Shown: positions 1-9,957, numbered from the stretch's first letter. The stretch: DNA of 64,000 bases from JASEGV01 sp947085405 (GCA_947085405.1 CAMTWO010000023.1:1-64000); one strand, 5' to 3'. Notes: generated by a model not told the origin, from the letters alone. A program made the numbers and translations.

Positions 1-10
1 GATACGTTCT

Positions 11-2191
11 TTAAAGCATTCCATTCCTTTTTCGAATAAACCATTCTATCGAAAGCAAAAGCACTATCAACAAAGCAATATATTCCCAATTCCATATTTG
101 TACTTTTGTGATCGTTGTTATCTCCTGTGGTTCATATTTTTTTGATGAAAGCGACTTTATAATTTTATCAACATTCTCAATATCCGCATACATTCCTCCG
201 GTTTTGAAAGCAACCTGCTCGAGCAATTGTTTATTCAACTTCGTATCGAGATACTCGATATTCATTTTACCGACAGAAAATTTTCCTTTATCTTCACCAA
301 CTACTCTACCTTTTGTTAATGCATTTGCAGAATAGACATAATCACCTTCGGAGAGATTTGTTATGGCACCTTCGTACCTTCCATTTCCAACAGATTCTAA
401 AATTATTTTTGTCCGGTCTTTCTCCTGCTCGATTGAAACATTAACTTCTGCATCGTCCAACTGCCGATATTGATCGTCATATACCTGAGCTGTAAATTCA
501 ATTGGGTCGGTTGTAGTGAACACTTCCTTCACCGGTACAACTCGTACTTTTTTTTCATCTTCTTTTGTAGTTAGCCATTTTACTGTGTTGGTTAGAAACG
601 AGGCATACAATCGCTCGGTGGAAGCATTGCCCTGTGCGAGAAGAAGCCACCGCCATAGACCATAACCTGTTATAGCAGCCGACTTATACCGATTAATATT
701 TCGGGTTAATATCAGTGGTTCATCTATTTGAATGTTTTGTATTTTTACAGTCGCTAATATATCGGATTCAATCTTGGAGCGGAATTGAGTTTGAGTTTTG
801 AAAACCGGTGGTAATTGATTCCATCCTTCATAAGTAGCAGCAGTTTCAATATTCAATAAAGGATGATTTTTATTTTTCTCGTGAATTGATGCAAACACGA
901 ATAGCTCGTTGCTATTTACATTCGTCCAGCTAAAAGGGAGATATTCCTCAATCGATCGCAATTTCGTATAATCCACCTCCTTCCCGCCGATAAAGAAAAA
1001 CGATTTCCTTTGGTCGCCTATAGTTTTTTTAATCTGTCCAACTATTTCGTTCGAAGTAGCACCAGTGGGGAAATTAATCATTACGATACAATCAGCCGAA
1101 TCAAGTCTGCTTTGTGAAAATGTGTGTTCTCTGCCATCTGTATAAAATTCTCCCAATTTCTTTTGTGTGAACGAAAGATATTCAATATGCTGGTCTTCAG
1201 AAAGAGCTTGGTTTATTGCGGTTACATCGGCTGAAGGTGCGCCGCCAAGAATCAGAACTTTCAGTTTACTCTTTAATACTTTTATAAAAACCGATTTATA
1301 ATTATTTTTTTCAGTAAGCTCACCGGAAATATTTGAAACATTAACAGTAATTTTTTTTGTCCCTTCTTCCTGAGCTTCATAAAACATACGGATTCGGGTT
1401 TCAGCACCACCGCTGCTCAGGTTTATCGTCTTCTTATCGATGATGTTCTTGCCTTCGGACAGCACGACTTCAGCATTTTCGCCGCTGCAACCCGACCATT
1501 TAACTGTAACATCAACCGGAATCCGTGTTTGTGCATAAGCAATATTATTCGTTTGAACTTTAGCTATCAACACATCCCGTTGTTCCGAAGTATCACCTAT
1601 GCCGATAGTATAAACAGGAACATTCAGGTCTTCAGCCAAATAAACAGGGTTTTTGCCTTGATTATAATTTCCATCCGATATCAGCACAACCGCTTGCAGG
1701 TTTTCGTTTTTAGTATCATCCTTCAAACTATTTAATGCTGCTGCAATATCGGTTACTTCGCCAGAATAATTTACTGCACCTGAAAAATATTCTTTTAACT
1801 TTGTAAGTCCCGATGAAAAAGTAAAATAAGTTAGTGCAGTTCCTTTTAAATTATTTTCAAATATTTTCGAATCAAGTATTTTTCTTAGTTCGCTCATTTG
1901 TTGTGCCGACTTCTCAGAGACAGTCATACTTTGTGAGTTATCAAGAAGAACTGCAACTGTCGGTTTTTTATTTTCGATGTTGATAAAGCTTATGATAGGT
2001 TCAAAAATAACAAACAGAAGCAGCGTTAGAGCTAATGACCGAACAACCGATAAGAATAACTTTCTTAATGTGGGTAATGGCGGGATAGTGTATTTATAAA
2101 ATAAAACTGTAAGAAAAATAAATATCAATCCGAGTAGGATGAATAATAACCAACTTCCTCCTAATGTTATAGAAATAAAACCTATAAACAT
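11..2191 (-). CDS. VWA-domain membrane protein (BatA/BatB-like)
   Basis: A 726-residue inner-membrane protein. Two hydrophobic segments (about residues 12-31 and 45-66) precede a von Willebrand factor A domain whose metal-binding motif DNSQS is visible at D84/S86/S88. A long extracytoplasmic region follows, with a final transmembrane helix near 697-715 and a short basic tail. VWA proteins of this topology usually work with MoxR AAA+ ATPases in envelope stress or surface assembly, and a moxR gene lies two genes upstream in the same run. It starts 7 bp after the subtilase gene and is complete at the left edge. The usual DUF58 partner is not in the window. The exact role is unknown; the domain call is firm, the partnership with MoxR is inferred. 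Confidence 0.8.
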   Translation of the reverse strand: MFIGFISITLGGSWLLFILLGLIFIFLTVLFYKYTIPPLPTLRKLFLSVVRSLALTLLLFVIFEPIISFINIENKKPTVAVLLDNSQSMTVSEKSAQQMSELRKILDSKIFENNLKGTALTYFTFSSGLTKLKEYFSGAVNYSGEVTDIAAALNSLKDDTKNENLQAVVLISDGNYNQGKNPVYLAEDLNVPVYTIGIGDTSEQRDVLIAKVQTNNIAYAQTRIPVDVTVKWSGCSGENAEVVLSEGKNIIDKKTINLSSGGAETRIRMFYEAQEEGTKKITVNVSNISGELTEKNNYKSVFIKVLKSKLKVLILGGAPSADVTAINQALSEDQHIEYLSFTQKKLGEFYTDGREHTFSQSRLDSADCIVMINFPTGATSNEIVGQIKKTIGDQRKSFFFIGGKEVDYTKLRSIEEYLPFSWTNVNSNELFVFASIHEKNKNHPLLNIETAATYEGWNQLPPVFKTQTQFRSKIESDILATVKIQNIQIDEPLILTRNINRYKSAAITGYGLWRWLLLAQGNASTERLYASFLTNTVKWLTTKEDEKKVRVVPVKEVFTTTDPIEFTAQVYDDQYRQLDDAEVNVSIEQEKDRTKIILESVGNGRYEGAITNLSEGDYVYSANALTKGRVVGEDKGKFSVGKMNIEYLDTKLNKQLLEQVAFKTGGMYADIENVDKIIKSLSSKKYEPQEITTITKVQIWNWEYIALLIVLLLSIEWFIRKRNGML

Positions 2192-2198
2192 AAATACA

Positions 2199-4280
2199 TC
2201 ATCGTATCAGAACCATCTTGCGGTCGGCAACAAATGAGTTCGTCCGAATTTGGCAGAAATAGATTCCGCTTGGGACTTCTATACCCTGATTATTCCTTGT
2301 GTCCCAGTAGAAATAATTTATTCCTTCTCTAATCAATCCACTGTGTAATAACAAAACTTTTTCGCCTAATAAATTATAAACGGTAATTGTCCCTTCACAA
2401 TTGTTTGGAGAATCAAAACGAATTGTTGTGCCGGGATTAAAAGGAGTAGGAAAAGGATTCGGATAGTTTTGACTTAATTCAAATTTAGCAGGTAATTGTG
2501 GTTGTTCTAAAGTATCGAGAATAATTTGTGTGCTTCCATAAGTAAATAAATATGCTTTTGAACTATCTTGTGGAAATCGTATGAGTTGATTACTCGAATC
2601 TACAGCAATGATATAAAAACTAACTTTTGCACCAACAGACATAGCGGGTAAAAAAACACGATACGTTCCGTTAGAACTATATGATGACCCAAAATATTTA
2701 TCCATCTTCAAAGTATCGTACGAAACCATATTAGATGAAAAAACCAAGTAAACAGAATCGCCCAATATACCAGCGGCTTTACCAACGTAATTTGCAATGT
2801 AGTAATTGCTCAAATTCTTATGTATGCTCGGATAGTACATAGCTTTGATTGCGTTCACTCTTCCCCATCCAACAAAATTATTTGGATGGGCAGGAAATCG
2901 GGAGACCTCTACACGATCGGCTGTATTGCGAAGAGCGTCGCGAACTTGAACTGGTGTAAGCTCAGGTCGCGCCGACAATAACAGAGCGGCAACACCAGCC
3001 GTAATCGGAGTTGATGCAGATGTCCCCTGTGAGTAACCATAAGTAGCCGGACCAGGAATTACGCCGCTATAAACACTTACGCCCGGGGCAACTACATCGG
3101 GTTTTATACGTCCATCATTGGTGGGTCCTGTCGAACTAAAAGATGCCAAATTTCCTGCAATCGTAATGGCGCCAACAGATAAAATGCTATCGGCATCAGC
3201 CGGACACATTAATGTGCCACGGATACCGTTGCCGTTGGATTCGTTACCCATAGCAGTTACAACCACAACTCCGAGTCGTGCAGCACGTGCGGCAGCTTTT
3301 GTTGTTACGCCGGTTTTGCCATTAAAATCACCGTTTTCCCATCTGTATCCAAGTCCGTTATCAAATATATTGTAGCCGAGTGAACTGCTTACTACATCGG
3401 CACCGCGACTTTCCATCCATTCGATTCCAGCCGCCCACCAGTCCTCCTCGATTTGCGTTTCAGTAGGTACGTACTCTGTTTTGGCGAGTATAAAATTGGA
3501 TTTAAAAGCAGGACCGATAACTTTTCCGGGCATATTTGAACCGACGATTGACATAGTCAGAGTTCCGTGCGAATCCTGTCCGCTCGGATCGCCCGTTTGA
3601 TTTGCTGTTGTGTCGTCATTATTTATGAAATCGCGTTCGGCAATTACGTTTGTATTTTTGAGCGACTCGTGAACCCGCCAACGGAATCCGGTATCGAGCA
3701 TGCCAACCAGAACGCCTTCTCCGTTAATGCCAAGTTCATGAACCTCCGGAATTTTTACAGCCGCATATTGTGCCAAAGATAAACCGTAATCGTAACCTAA
3801 AGTTTTTTGAAACGAATTATTAACATCTTCACCCGTATCTATCAAATCTTTTCTATAAAATCGAGCTACTGGTTTTACAGCTTCAACGAAATGTAATTTT
3901 TGTATTTGATTTATTTGATCTGTTGTGAGGAAAAAGCTTGCAGCATTCATCCACCGTATTTTTTGTTGGAGTCCGCCTCCGATTTGTTGAATTGATTTTA
4001 TGTATGATTCATTTAGAGGTAAATCCTGATAATCTACTAATTGATCCGCACGTAGAACTTTAGCACGCCGCTTTAATGCACTTTCAGTTATTTGCTGAAT
4101 AGCTAACGAATAAGCTGTGGTCCCCTTTTGTAAAATTCCTGTTTGCTGTGAATATGCGCCTTTGTCTTTAAAATATATCCAATACTTTTGATTCTCCTGC
4201 GATAGCAAAACAAGAGTGAATGCAATCGATAAAAAAATGAATCGGTGGACAAGTGCGCGAAAATATTTTTTTGTAATCAT
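2199..4280 (-). CDS. Secreted subtilisin-like S8 peptidase with T9SS sorting tail
   Basis: A 693-residue secreted serine protease. An N-terminal hydrophobic signal (about residues 10-27) is followed by a propeptide-like region and an S8 catalytic domain with Asp196 (MLDTG), His238 (DSHGT), oxyanion Asn346 (MGNES) and Ser421 (GTSAS). The last 80-90 residues form a T9SS type A sorting domain, beginning near 'LSQNYPNPF' and ending in a basic 'DRKMVLIR' tail. It should therefore cross the outer membrane through the SprA-type translocon, whose gene is in this window. It sits 2 bp downstream of moxR and 7 bp upstream of the VWA gene, so it is probably co-transcribed with them, an unusual company for a T9SS protease. 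Family and export route are well supported; the substrate is unknown. Confidence 0.9.
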   Translation of the reverse strand: MITKKYFRALVHRFIFLSIAFTLVLLSQENQKYWIYFKDKGAYSQQTGILQKGTTAYSLAIQQITESALKRRAKVLRADQLVDYQDLPLNESYIKSIQQIGGGLQQKIRWMNAASFFLTTDQINQIQKLHFVEAVKPVARFYRKDLIDTGEDVNNSFQKTLGYDYGLSLAQYAAVKIPEVHELGINGEGVLVGMLDTGFRWRVHESLKNTNVIAERDFINNDDTTANQTGDPSGQDSHGTLTMSIVGSNMPGKVIGPAFKSNFILAKTEYVPTETQIEEDWWAAGIEWMESRGADVVSSSLGYNIFDNGLGYRWENGDFNGKTGVTTKAAARAARLGVVVVTAMGNESNGNGIRGTLMCPADADSILSVGAITIAGNLASFSSTGPTNDGRIKPDVVAPGVSVYSGVIPGPATYGYSQGTSASTPITAGVAALLLSARPELTPVQVRDALRNTADRVEVSRFPAHPNNFVGWGRVNAIKAMYYPSIHKNLSNYYIANYVGKAAGILGDSVYLVFSSNMVSYDTLKMDKYFGSSYSSNGTYRVFLPAMSVGAKVSFYIIAVDSSNQLIRFPQDSSKAYLFTYGSTQIILDTLEQPQLPAKFELSQNYPNPFPTPFNPGTTIRFDSPNNCEGTITVYNLLGEKVLLLHSGLIREGINYFYWDTRNNQGIEVPSGIYFCQIRTNSFVADRKMVLIR

Positions 4281-4282
4281 AA

Positions 4283-5296
4283 TTAAACAGCCGATAATAA
4301 TTTTTCGACTATTTGGATTGGACTGACGCTGTCGGCTTCTGCGTTAAAATTGGGAACGATTCGATGACGCAACACAGGTCCCGCCATTTTCCGGACATCA
4401 TCGATATCAGGTGTGTGCCTGCCTTCGATAATAGATTTTGTTTTTGCGCCTAAAATTAAATATTGAGATGCACGCGGACCCGCTCCCCAGCTTAGCCAGT
4501 TTTTAATAAACTCAGGAGTTCCTTTTCCGTTCGGTCGTGTCCGGGCAACTAAATCGACTGCAAACTCAACAACGTTATCAGCCACAGGAACGCGGCGGAC
4601 TAAATCCTGAAAGAACGAAATTTCCTCGCCATCCAAAATTTGTTTTAATTTGGATGAATATAAACTTGTAGTCGATTTCACAATCTCGATTTCTTCTGCG
4701 CGTGAAGGATAATCGAGCCACAAGTTGAACATAAACCTGTCGAGTTGGGCTTCAGGAAGCGGATAAGTTCCCTCCTGCTCTATCGGGTTTTGAGTTGCCA
4801 AAACAAAAAATGGTTCTTCTAAAATGTATTTTTCGCCGGCTGCAGTTACATGATGTTCCTGCATAGCTTCTAAAAGAGCCGCCTGTGTTTTAGGAGGAGT
4901 TCGGTTAATTTCGTCGGCAAGAATGATATTAGCAAAAACAGGTCCCTTGATAAATTTAAACGATTTGGTACCGGTTGTAATATTTTCTTCTAAAATTTCT
5001 GTACCTGTAATATCGCTTGGCATCAAATCGGGTGTGAACTGAATTCGACTGAATTTTAAATCGAGAACTTGAGCAAGAGTTTTTATTAACAAGGTTTTAG
5101 CAAGTCCGGGAACTCCCACCAACAAACAGTGTCCGCGAGCAAGAAGTGAAATCAATAGCTGCTCGATAATTTCGTCCTGACCTATAATTACCTTCCCTAT
5201 CTCTTTCCTGATAGATTTAAAATTTTCTTGTAACAGTTTTACTGCTTCTACATCGTCTAATTTTGTTAAATCCCTGTTCACTAATTTTTCCTTCAT
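4283..5296 (-). CDS. MoxR-family AAA+ ATPase
   Basis: A 337-residue cytoplasmic ATPase of usual MoxR length. The Walker A motif GVPGLAKT is at residues 61-68 and the Walker B stretch with ADEINR at about 124-132; the arginine-rich C-terminal lid is present. MoxR proteins act as chaperones for protein or cofactor assembly, commonly together with VWA-domain proteins. Here the VWA partner is two genes downstream, with a subtilase gene between. The gene follows a SurA-like isomerase by 10 bp, so the whole block looks like one envelope-quality-control operon. The family call is firm; the client protein is unknown. Confidence 0.92.
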   Translation of the reverse strand: MKEKLVNRDLTKLDDVEAVKLLQENFKSIRKEIGKVIIGQDEIIEQLLISLLARGHCLLVGVPGLAKTLLIKTLAQVLDLKFSRIQFTPDLMPSDITGTEILEENITTGTKSFKFIKGPVFANIILADEINRTPPKTQAALLEAMQEHHVTAAGEKYILEEPFFVLATQNPIEQEGTYPLPEAQLDRFMFNLWLDYPSRAEEIEIVKSTTSLYSSKLKQILDGEEISFFQDLVRRVPVADNVVEFAVDLVARTRPNGKGTPEFIKNWLSWGAGPRASQYLILGAKTKSIIEGRHTPDIDDVRKMAGPVLRHRIVPNFNAEADSVSPIQIVEKLLSAV

Positions 5297-5306
5297 AAAT
5301 TTATTT

Positions 5307-6599
5307 TCAGCGTACTTGCCAGAATATTTCTTTTCTCAAATCTTGAATCCATTTTTGGAATTCATTATTCCGTTTAAAGTTTGAAGCGTACATTTCAATT
5401 TTTTGCCAATCAGTTGCTAAAGAAATTTTATGTGCAGGAATTCTCTTCTTAAGATAAACTATTTGAAAGCCGCCTGAAGTTCCTGTTTTTACCAGCAAGG
5501 GTTGGCTGATTTCCCCCTCATTCAATTCAGCGACAGAATCAATAAAGTCTTTACTCAACTGATCGAGAGGAACACGTCCGATAAAACCGCCTATTGAAGC
5601 TGATTCGGAATCGTCCGAATAGCGTTTAGCAAATTCCGAAAAGTTACCGCCTGAGCGTACACTATCGGCTATTTTATTGAGTAGCTCAACAGCAGCGACA
5701 TCCGATTTTTCGTCGGCTTCAACTTTGAACAAAATATGCCTCGTATGAATGTTCTCGCCACGCCGTTCAATCAACTGAATTATATGAATTCCGAAAGTAG
5801 ATTCAACAAGCCCCGAAATTTGTCCTTCTTTCAAAGTATAGGCAGCTTCTTCAAATTCTTTCACAAACTGTCCGCGTCGTGTGAATCCCAAATCGCCACC
5901 GACAAGGGCTGATCCTTTGTCCTCTGAATATCGCTTTGCAAAATCTGCAAAATCTCCGCCGGCTTTTATACTGTCTAAAATTTTTCCAGCTAATGTTTTT
6001 ACATTACCTAAAACCTCAGCGCTTTTAGATGGTATTTTCAATATATGATACAGTTCAACCTCTTCCTCAACATCCTGTAAACTATCGCGGAATGCTTCAA
6101 AAAATTGCTCAGTTTCTCTCCGGCTGACGGTTGTGTTTGCGAATCGGAACTGCTGCATCCGTTGAGCGAGAAGTTTTTTGCGCATCTCATCACGGAATTC
6201 TCTTCTTATTTTGCTGAGAGGCATACCGTATATTTCTTCTAATTTTTGTTCTGAACCGACTTGCTGTATATTCTGCTGCAATAGAGCATCAAGTTGTTGA
6301 GTGAGTTCATCTTCTGTAACTACAACATTCGTATCGTCGATAGCTTTCGCAACTATTAGCTTTTCGTTTATCAACATATCTAAAACCTGATCCTTTAAAC
6401 CGGGAGTTTCAGGGTCAATTCTGTTGTTCATTACATAAAATTCTATCTGTTGCTGCAAATCGGATTCGAGTACAATTTCCTTTCCAACCACAGCCACTAT
6501 CCTGTCCAACGTCCTTTTCTGAGCATACGTTGAATAACCCATAATAATAGTTAGAAGAAGGATAAGTGAAGTTGCCGCTATCGTTTTAATTTTTTTCAT
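5307..6599 (-). CDS. SurA-like periplasmic peptidyl-prolyl isomerase
   Basis: A 430-residue periplasmic chaperone/PPIase. A signal peptide ends near 'STYAQ' (residue 26). A SurA-type N-terminal domain (about 28-175) is followed by two parvulin (PpiC) domains starting near 'ELYHILKIP' and 'TRHILFKV', each with the glycine-rich 'GGDLG' or 'GGFIG' turn. This is the arrangement of SurA, which escorts outer-membrane barrel proteins. It is the third of three consecutive PPIase genes and overlaps the 3' end of the upstream one by 14 bp, so translation is probably coupled. The likely clients are the many beta-barrel and T9SS proteins of this lineage. Confidence 0.9.
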   Translation of the reverse strand: MKKIKTIAATSLILLLTIIMGYSTYAQKRTLDRIVAVVGKEIVLESDLQQQIEFYVMNNRIDPETPGLKDQVLDMLINEKLIVAKAIDDTNVVVTEDELTQQLDALLQQNIQQVGSEQKLEEIYGMPLSKIRREFRDEMRKKLLAQRMQQFRFANTTVSRRETEQFFEAFRDSLQDVEEEVELYHILKIPSKSAEVLGNVKTLAGKILDSIKAGGDFADFAKRYSEDKGSALVGGDLGFTRRGQFVKEFEEAAYTLKEGQISGLVESTFGIHIIQLIERRGENIHTRHILFKVEADEKSDVAAVELLNKIADSVRSGGNFSEFAKRYSDDSESASIGGFIGRVPLDQLSKDFIDSVAELNEGEISQPLLVKTGTSGGFQIVYLKKRIPAHKISLATDWQKIEMYASNFKRNNEFQKWIQDLRKEIFWQVR

Positions 6600-7425
6600 C
6601 GTTTGTTAATTTCAGTTCAATGTTATATTTTTTTCGTAATGAGCTAATCAAGCTATCATATTTGAAGCGACGTTCCTCAGTAATTAACCTCTGAACTATC
6701 TCGTTTCTAACTAAAGCCAATTCAGCTTTCGAACCTTGCGGATATTTTTCTATTATTTGTACAATGTAAAACAGGTCGCCGCTCTTAACGGGAAATGAAA
6801 TATCTTTTGTAGAAAGGTTTTGAATAACTTTCCACAACTCGGCTGGATAAACTGTGAGTTGTGTAAACAAGGCTCCGGAGATTTCAGAGTGTATTGATGT
6901 TGCTTTTGTATCGTTGGTCTGAAAAGTTTCCAGCGCATCGTTCCACTGTTTGTTTTTCAGAATCAGATTGCGGAATTCGGTCGCATATTGCCGATCTGTG
7001 AATGAAGCGATATTTAATCGTACAACATCTTCGCGAAGTACAAATTCATTCGAGTGTTTCGAATAATAATTACGCAGTTTTTCTTCATTGAATGCTGTGG
7101 AATCGTTGTAGATTTTATTTTCTATAAGCGATTGAATTGCCAACTGTTTGCGGACTTCAGCAACGTGCCGCTCAATTTCTTTTGATCCGGCAAGACCTTC
7201 TTTTGAAGCTTCTTGAAACAGCATTTCGTTTTCAATCCATTTATTTACAAAAATACGAACCTGCAAATTCGAAGTATCGGAGACCAAACCGACATTCTCA
7301 ATTATATCCGACTGTGTGAGAAAAGAATTTCCGACACGTGCTATATAATCGGGCGGCTGTTCGTTATTCTGACAACCGCCGACAGCTAATAGAAAAGTTA
7401 ATATTAAAAATAATCTGATATTCAT
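6586..7425 (-). CDS. PpiC/SurA-N-like lipoprotein
   Basis: A 279-residue lipoprotein with lipobox AVGGC (Cys18). The mature part starts with a SurA N-terminal-like segment ('YIARVGNSFLTQSDI') and continues with a helical region and a degenerate parvulin-like region in the second half ('DLFYIVQIIEKYPQG'). Typical PpiC active-site signatures are weaker than in its two neighbours, so it may be mainly a chaperone. It overlaps the upstream isomerase gene by 4 bp and the downstream SurA-like gene by 14 bp. Periplasmic location anchored to a membrane is inferred from the lipobox. Confidence 0.8.
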   Translation of the reverse strand: MNIRLFLILTFLLAVGGCQNNEQPPDYIARVGNSFLTQSDIIENVGLVSDTSNLQVRIFVNKWIENEMLFQEASKEGLAGSKEIERHVAEVRKQLAIQSLIENKIYNDSTAFNEEKLRNYYSKHSNEFVLREDVVRLNIASFTDRQYATEFRNLILKNKQWNDALETFQTNDTKATSIHSEISGALFTQLTVYPAELWKVIQNLSTKDISFPVKSGDLFYIVQIIEKYPQGSKAELALVRNEIVQRLITEERRFKYDSLISSLRKKYNIELKLTNDEKN

Positions 7426-9425
7426 TTTACAGGATCAGTAAAAGCTTTTTGCAATTGTTCCGGGAATAATTGTACCGGATATTTCGTTTTGATTTTTTCT
7501 AACCATTCAGTCTCTAAACGCTTTTGTTGATATTCCTGAAATGCGTTCGATACTTCGACGCCGGCTTCCTCGAAAGTTTTAACACGTGAAGGTTCCTTCA
7601 AGTTTACTTTGAGAATGCTGTATCCACCATCTTCAGTCAATATTGGTTGCGAAATCCAACCTATTTCGTTTTCCCAACACATTTTAGCGAATTCATCTTC
7701 TTCGATGCTCTTTAACCCGTGCGCACCTTTACTGGCTATTAACTCTGGTTCCTCGTTAAATTGCTCAGCTAATTTTTCGAAAGATTCTCCCGCTTGAAGT
7801 TTATTCATTATTTCGGCTGCTACACTATCCGACGTTGCATATATTTCACTATAGTCAACTCGTCCCGGAAATTTAAATCTCTCACGGTTATTATTGAAAA
7901 ATTCGTGAATCAAAGTATCCGAGATATTTAATTTATTCCAAACCTCCAACTGTTCGGCTTTATAAAGAACAACACCATCCTGATATTCTTGCATAAGACT
8001 TTTGAAATCAGGGAAGCGAGTTTCGAGATTTTTAGAATTTTCAGCGAGTAACGCTAATTCGCCGATCCGTTCGAAACGTTTCATCAGGTCCTCCTTTTTT
8101 AACGGAGTATCACGGAAATCTTGCCGGTTAGTTAACATATTAATTACCGAGTCGATATTTAAACTTTGTGTACCAACTTTGATTAGAATCATATTTCTGA
8201 TATCGTCGGTTACAGTTGCATCCCATGCACTATCGCTCGTAGTGTTTGTTGAATCTAATTCACTCACAAAAAGATTTGCCACATTTTCATCAATTGAAAA
8301 ATAGAAAGATTTCTTCATGTTAGCTATATAATCATTATACGCACTGGTGTAGCGTTGCGATTGGAAAGTTCGTTGAATTTCGGGTTTCATTTCTTCAAAA
8401 GTTTGCAACGGTTTCTGTTCTTCGCACTTAAGAATGTGGAAACCATAAGGTGTTCGGACAATGTTCGATATCTCACCGGCTTTTAATTTGAAAGCAGCTT
8501 CATCAAACGGTTGCACCCATCTCCGACGCGAGAAAAAACCGAGGTCGCCGCCTTGAGCCGAACTACCCGGATCTTCCGACTTTGATACAGCGAGTGCATG
8601 GAAATCGGATCCCGACTTTAAACTATCAAGCACTTCAACAATTCGTGAATAAGCTGATGCAGAATCGGCAGAGTCGGGTTGCGGCGAATTAAAACGAGCC
8701 ATTATGTGCCGAATGCGAATACTCCCTTTTGCCGGTTGCCGATCAGTTGCTTTGATAATGTGGTAACCGAATGCAGTTCGAACGGGCTTCTGAGAAATTT
8801 CTCCGACCTTCATTCCATAAACCGCATCCTCGAATTCAGGTACTAATTGACCGCTCGAAAAATAATACAAGTCGCCCGAATTTTCTTTTGCCGACGGATC
8901 TTCGGAGAATTCAAAAGCAAGTTTACCAAAATCTTCTCCTTTATTTACGCGGTCTATTATCTCTATAGCTTTTGTATATGCTTTTAAAGTATCCTCCGGC
9001 AAACTTGTCATATCGACTCTGAACAAAATATGACTCGCCCGAATTTCCTCTGTTGTCCGTTTGTACAATTTTTTTAGCGACGGTTCAACAAGTTCTTTCT
9101 CAAGCATGAAAGTAGATGCGAGGCTTGTTCTATATTCGTTAAGTTCCTGTATTATTTCCGGGTCGGCTAATAAATTTTTGTCTGTAGCATCCTGCAGCTT
9201 CAATTTATATTTCATCAGGAGATTCAAGAAATCTTCTCGTTCCTGTTGAGTTGCTTTTTTGGCAGCATCCAATCCTCCGATATTGCGTGAATAAAACTTT
9301 TCGTATTCACCAAGTTTGACTACGTTATCGCCATATTTAGCCACAACAAGTTCGCTGGTTTTCGGACTACAGCCTATTAATAAAAACAAGAAAAATAAAA
9401 ATAGAAAAAGACGGGTTTGAAACAT
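7422..9425 (-). CDS. Multi-parvulin peptidyl-prolyl isomerase lipoprotein
   Basis: A 667-residue lipoprotein (lipobox LLIGC, Cys19), probably facing the periplasm. Parvulin domains begin near residue 127 ('IRASHILFRVD') and 235 ('IRIRHIMARF'), each with a 'GGDLG'- or 'SGDLY'-type turn and 'GYHIIK' or 'GFHILK' strand. A third, more divergent parvulin-like unit lies near residue 540 ('RVDYSEIYATS'). This places it with PpiD/PrsA-like foldases. It is the first gene of the minus-strand operon; an AAAGGA ribosome site lies at 9434-9439. The run of three isomerases suggests a dedicated outer-membrane protein folding unit. Confidence 0.88.
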   Translation of the reverse strand: MFQTRLFLFLFFLFLLIGCSPKTSELVVAKYGDNVVKLGEYEKFYSRNIGGLDAAKKATQQEREDFLNLLMKYKLKLQDATDKNLLADPEIIQELNEYRTSLASTFMLEKELVEPSLKKLYKRTTEEIRASHILFRVDMTSLPEDTLKAYTKAIEIIDRVNKGEDFGKLAFEFSEDPSAKENSGDLYYFSSGQLVPEFEDAVYGMKVGEISQKPVRTAFGYHIIKATDRQPAKGSIRIRHIMARFNSPQPDSADSASAYSRIVEVLDSLKSGSDFHALAVSKSEDPGSSAQGGDLGFFSRRRWVQPFDEAAFKLKAGEISNIVRTPYGFHILKCEEQKPLQTFEEMKPEIQRTFQSQRYTSAYNDYIANMKKSFYFSIDENVANLFVSELDSTNTTSDSAWDATVTDDIRNMILIKVGTQSLNIDSVINMLTNRQDFRDTPLKKEDLMKRFERIGELALLAENSKNLETRFPDFKSLMQEYQDGVVLYKAEQLEVWNKLNISDTLIHEFFNNNRERFKFPGRVDYSEIYATSDSVAAEIMNKLQAGESFEKLAEQFNEEPELIASKGAHGLKSIEEDEFAKMCWENEIGWISQPILTEDGGYSILKVNLKEPSRVKTFEEAGVEVSNAFQEYQQKRLETEWLEKIKTKYPVQLFPEQLQKAFTDPVK

Positions 9426-9447
9426 GTTACTGATCCTTTCTTTACAT

Positions 9448-9476
9448 TAAATATATGAGGTAATTTGATTATTAAA
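9448..9476 (-). promoter_or_regulatory. Possible promoter of the isomerase operon
   Basis: On the minus strand TTTA, a 17-bp spacer and TATATTTA resemble the Bacteroidota consensus TTTG-N17-23-TAnnTTTG, with the final G replaced in both boxes. It lies 22 bp from the start codon at 9425. This is a weak match and only suggestive. Confidence 0.3.
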
Positions 9477-9521
9477 GTGTTTAATTATAACAATTTTTTT
9501 GAAGATTTCAAAGCATAGGTA

Positions 9522-9551
9522 TTGCTAATTAAACCGTTTTTACTATATTTG
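9522..9551 (+). promoter_or_regulatory. Bacteroidota-type promoter of the Spy-like gene
   Basis: TTG at 9522-9524, a 19-bp spacer and TATATTTG at 9544-9551 match the Bacteroidota primary sigma consensus (TTTG-N17-23-TAnnTTTG). The start codon of the Spy-like gene is 23 bp downstream. Confidence 0.5.
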
Positions 9552-9573
9552 GTCAAACAAACAACAATAACAA

Positions 9574-9957
9574 ATGGATAAAAAGATGAAAAAACTAAAA
9601 TATCTAACTATACTCCTAGTAACTTTGATTTGGGGATTCAATATTTTGCACGCTCAACCACAACATGGTTTTCTAAACGCAGAAGAACGAGCTGCCCGTA
9701 CAACCGAAAAATTAAAATCAGAATTGAAACTTTCCGAAAAGCAGTTAAAACAGGTAAACGAGGTAGTGTTGAAGTATGCAAAAAAAGGGGAAGAGATGAG
9801 AGACAAATCGGAAGACCGTTCCGAGATGATGCAGAATATGAAGAAGCTGACCTCAGAGCAAGATAAAGAATTGAAGAAAATTCTAACCAAAGATCAATTC
9901 AAGAAGTACGAAAAAATAATGGAAGAAAACCGAAACCGGATGCTAAGAAGAGAATAA
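9574..9957 (+). CDS. Spy/CpxP-like small periplasmic helical protein
   Basis: A 127-residue protein with a signal peptide ending near 'ILHAQ' (residue 28). The mature part is highly charged and predicted all-helical, with the 'LKLSEKQLKQVNEV' and 'LTKDQFKKYEKIMEE' segments that are typical of Spy/CpxP-like periplasmic proteins in Bacteroidota. Such proteins bind unfolded proteins or sense envelope stress. ATG at 9574 was kept; ATG at 9589 (MKKLKYL) is an equally plausible start. The gene is monocistronic, with a promoter-like match upstream, and its stop codon directly abuts the stop of rmuC on the other strand. Confidence 0.7.
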   Translation: MDKKMKKLKYLTILLVTLIWGFNILHAQPQHGFLNAEERAARTTEKLKSELKLSEKQLKQVNEVVLKYAKKGEEMRDKSEDRSEMMQNMKKLTSEQDKELKKILTKDQFKKYEKIMEENRNRMLRRE

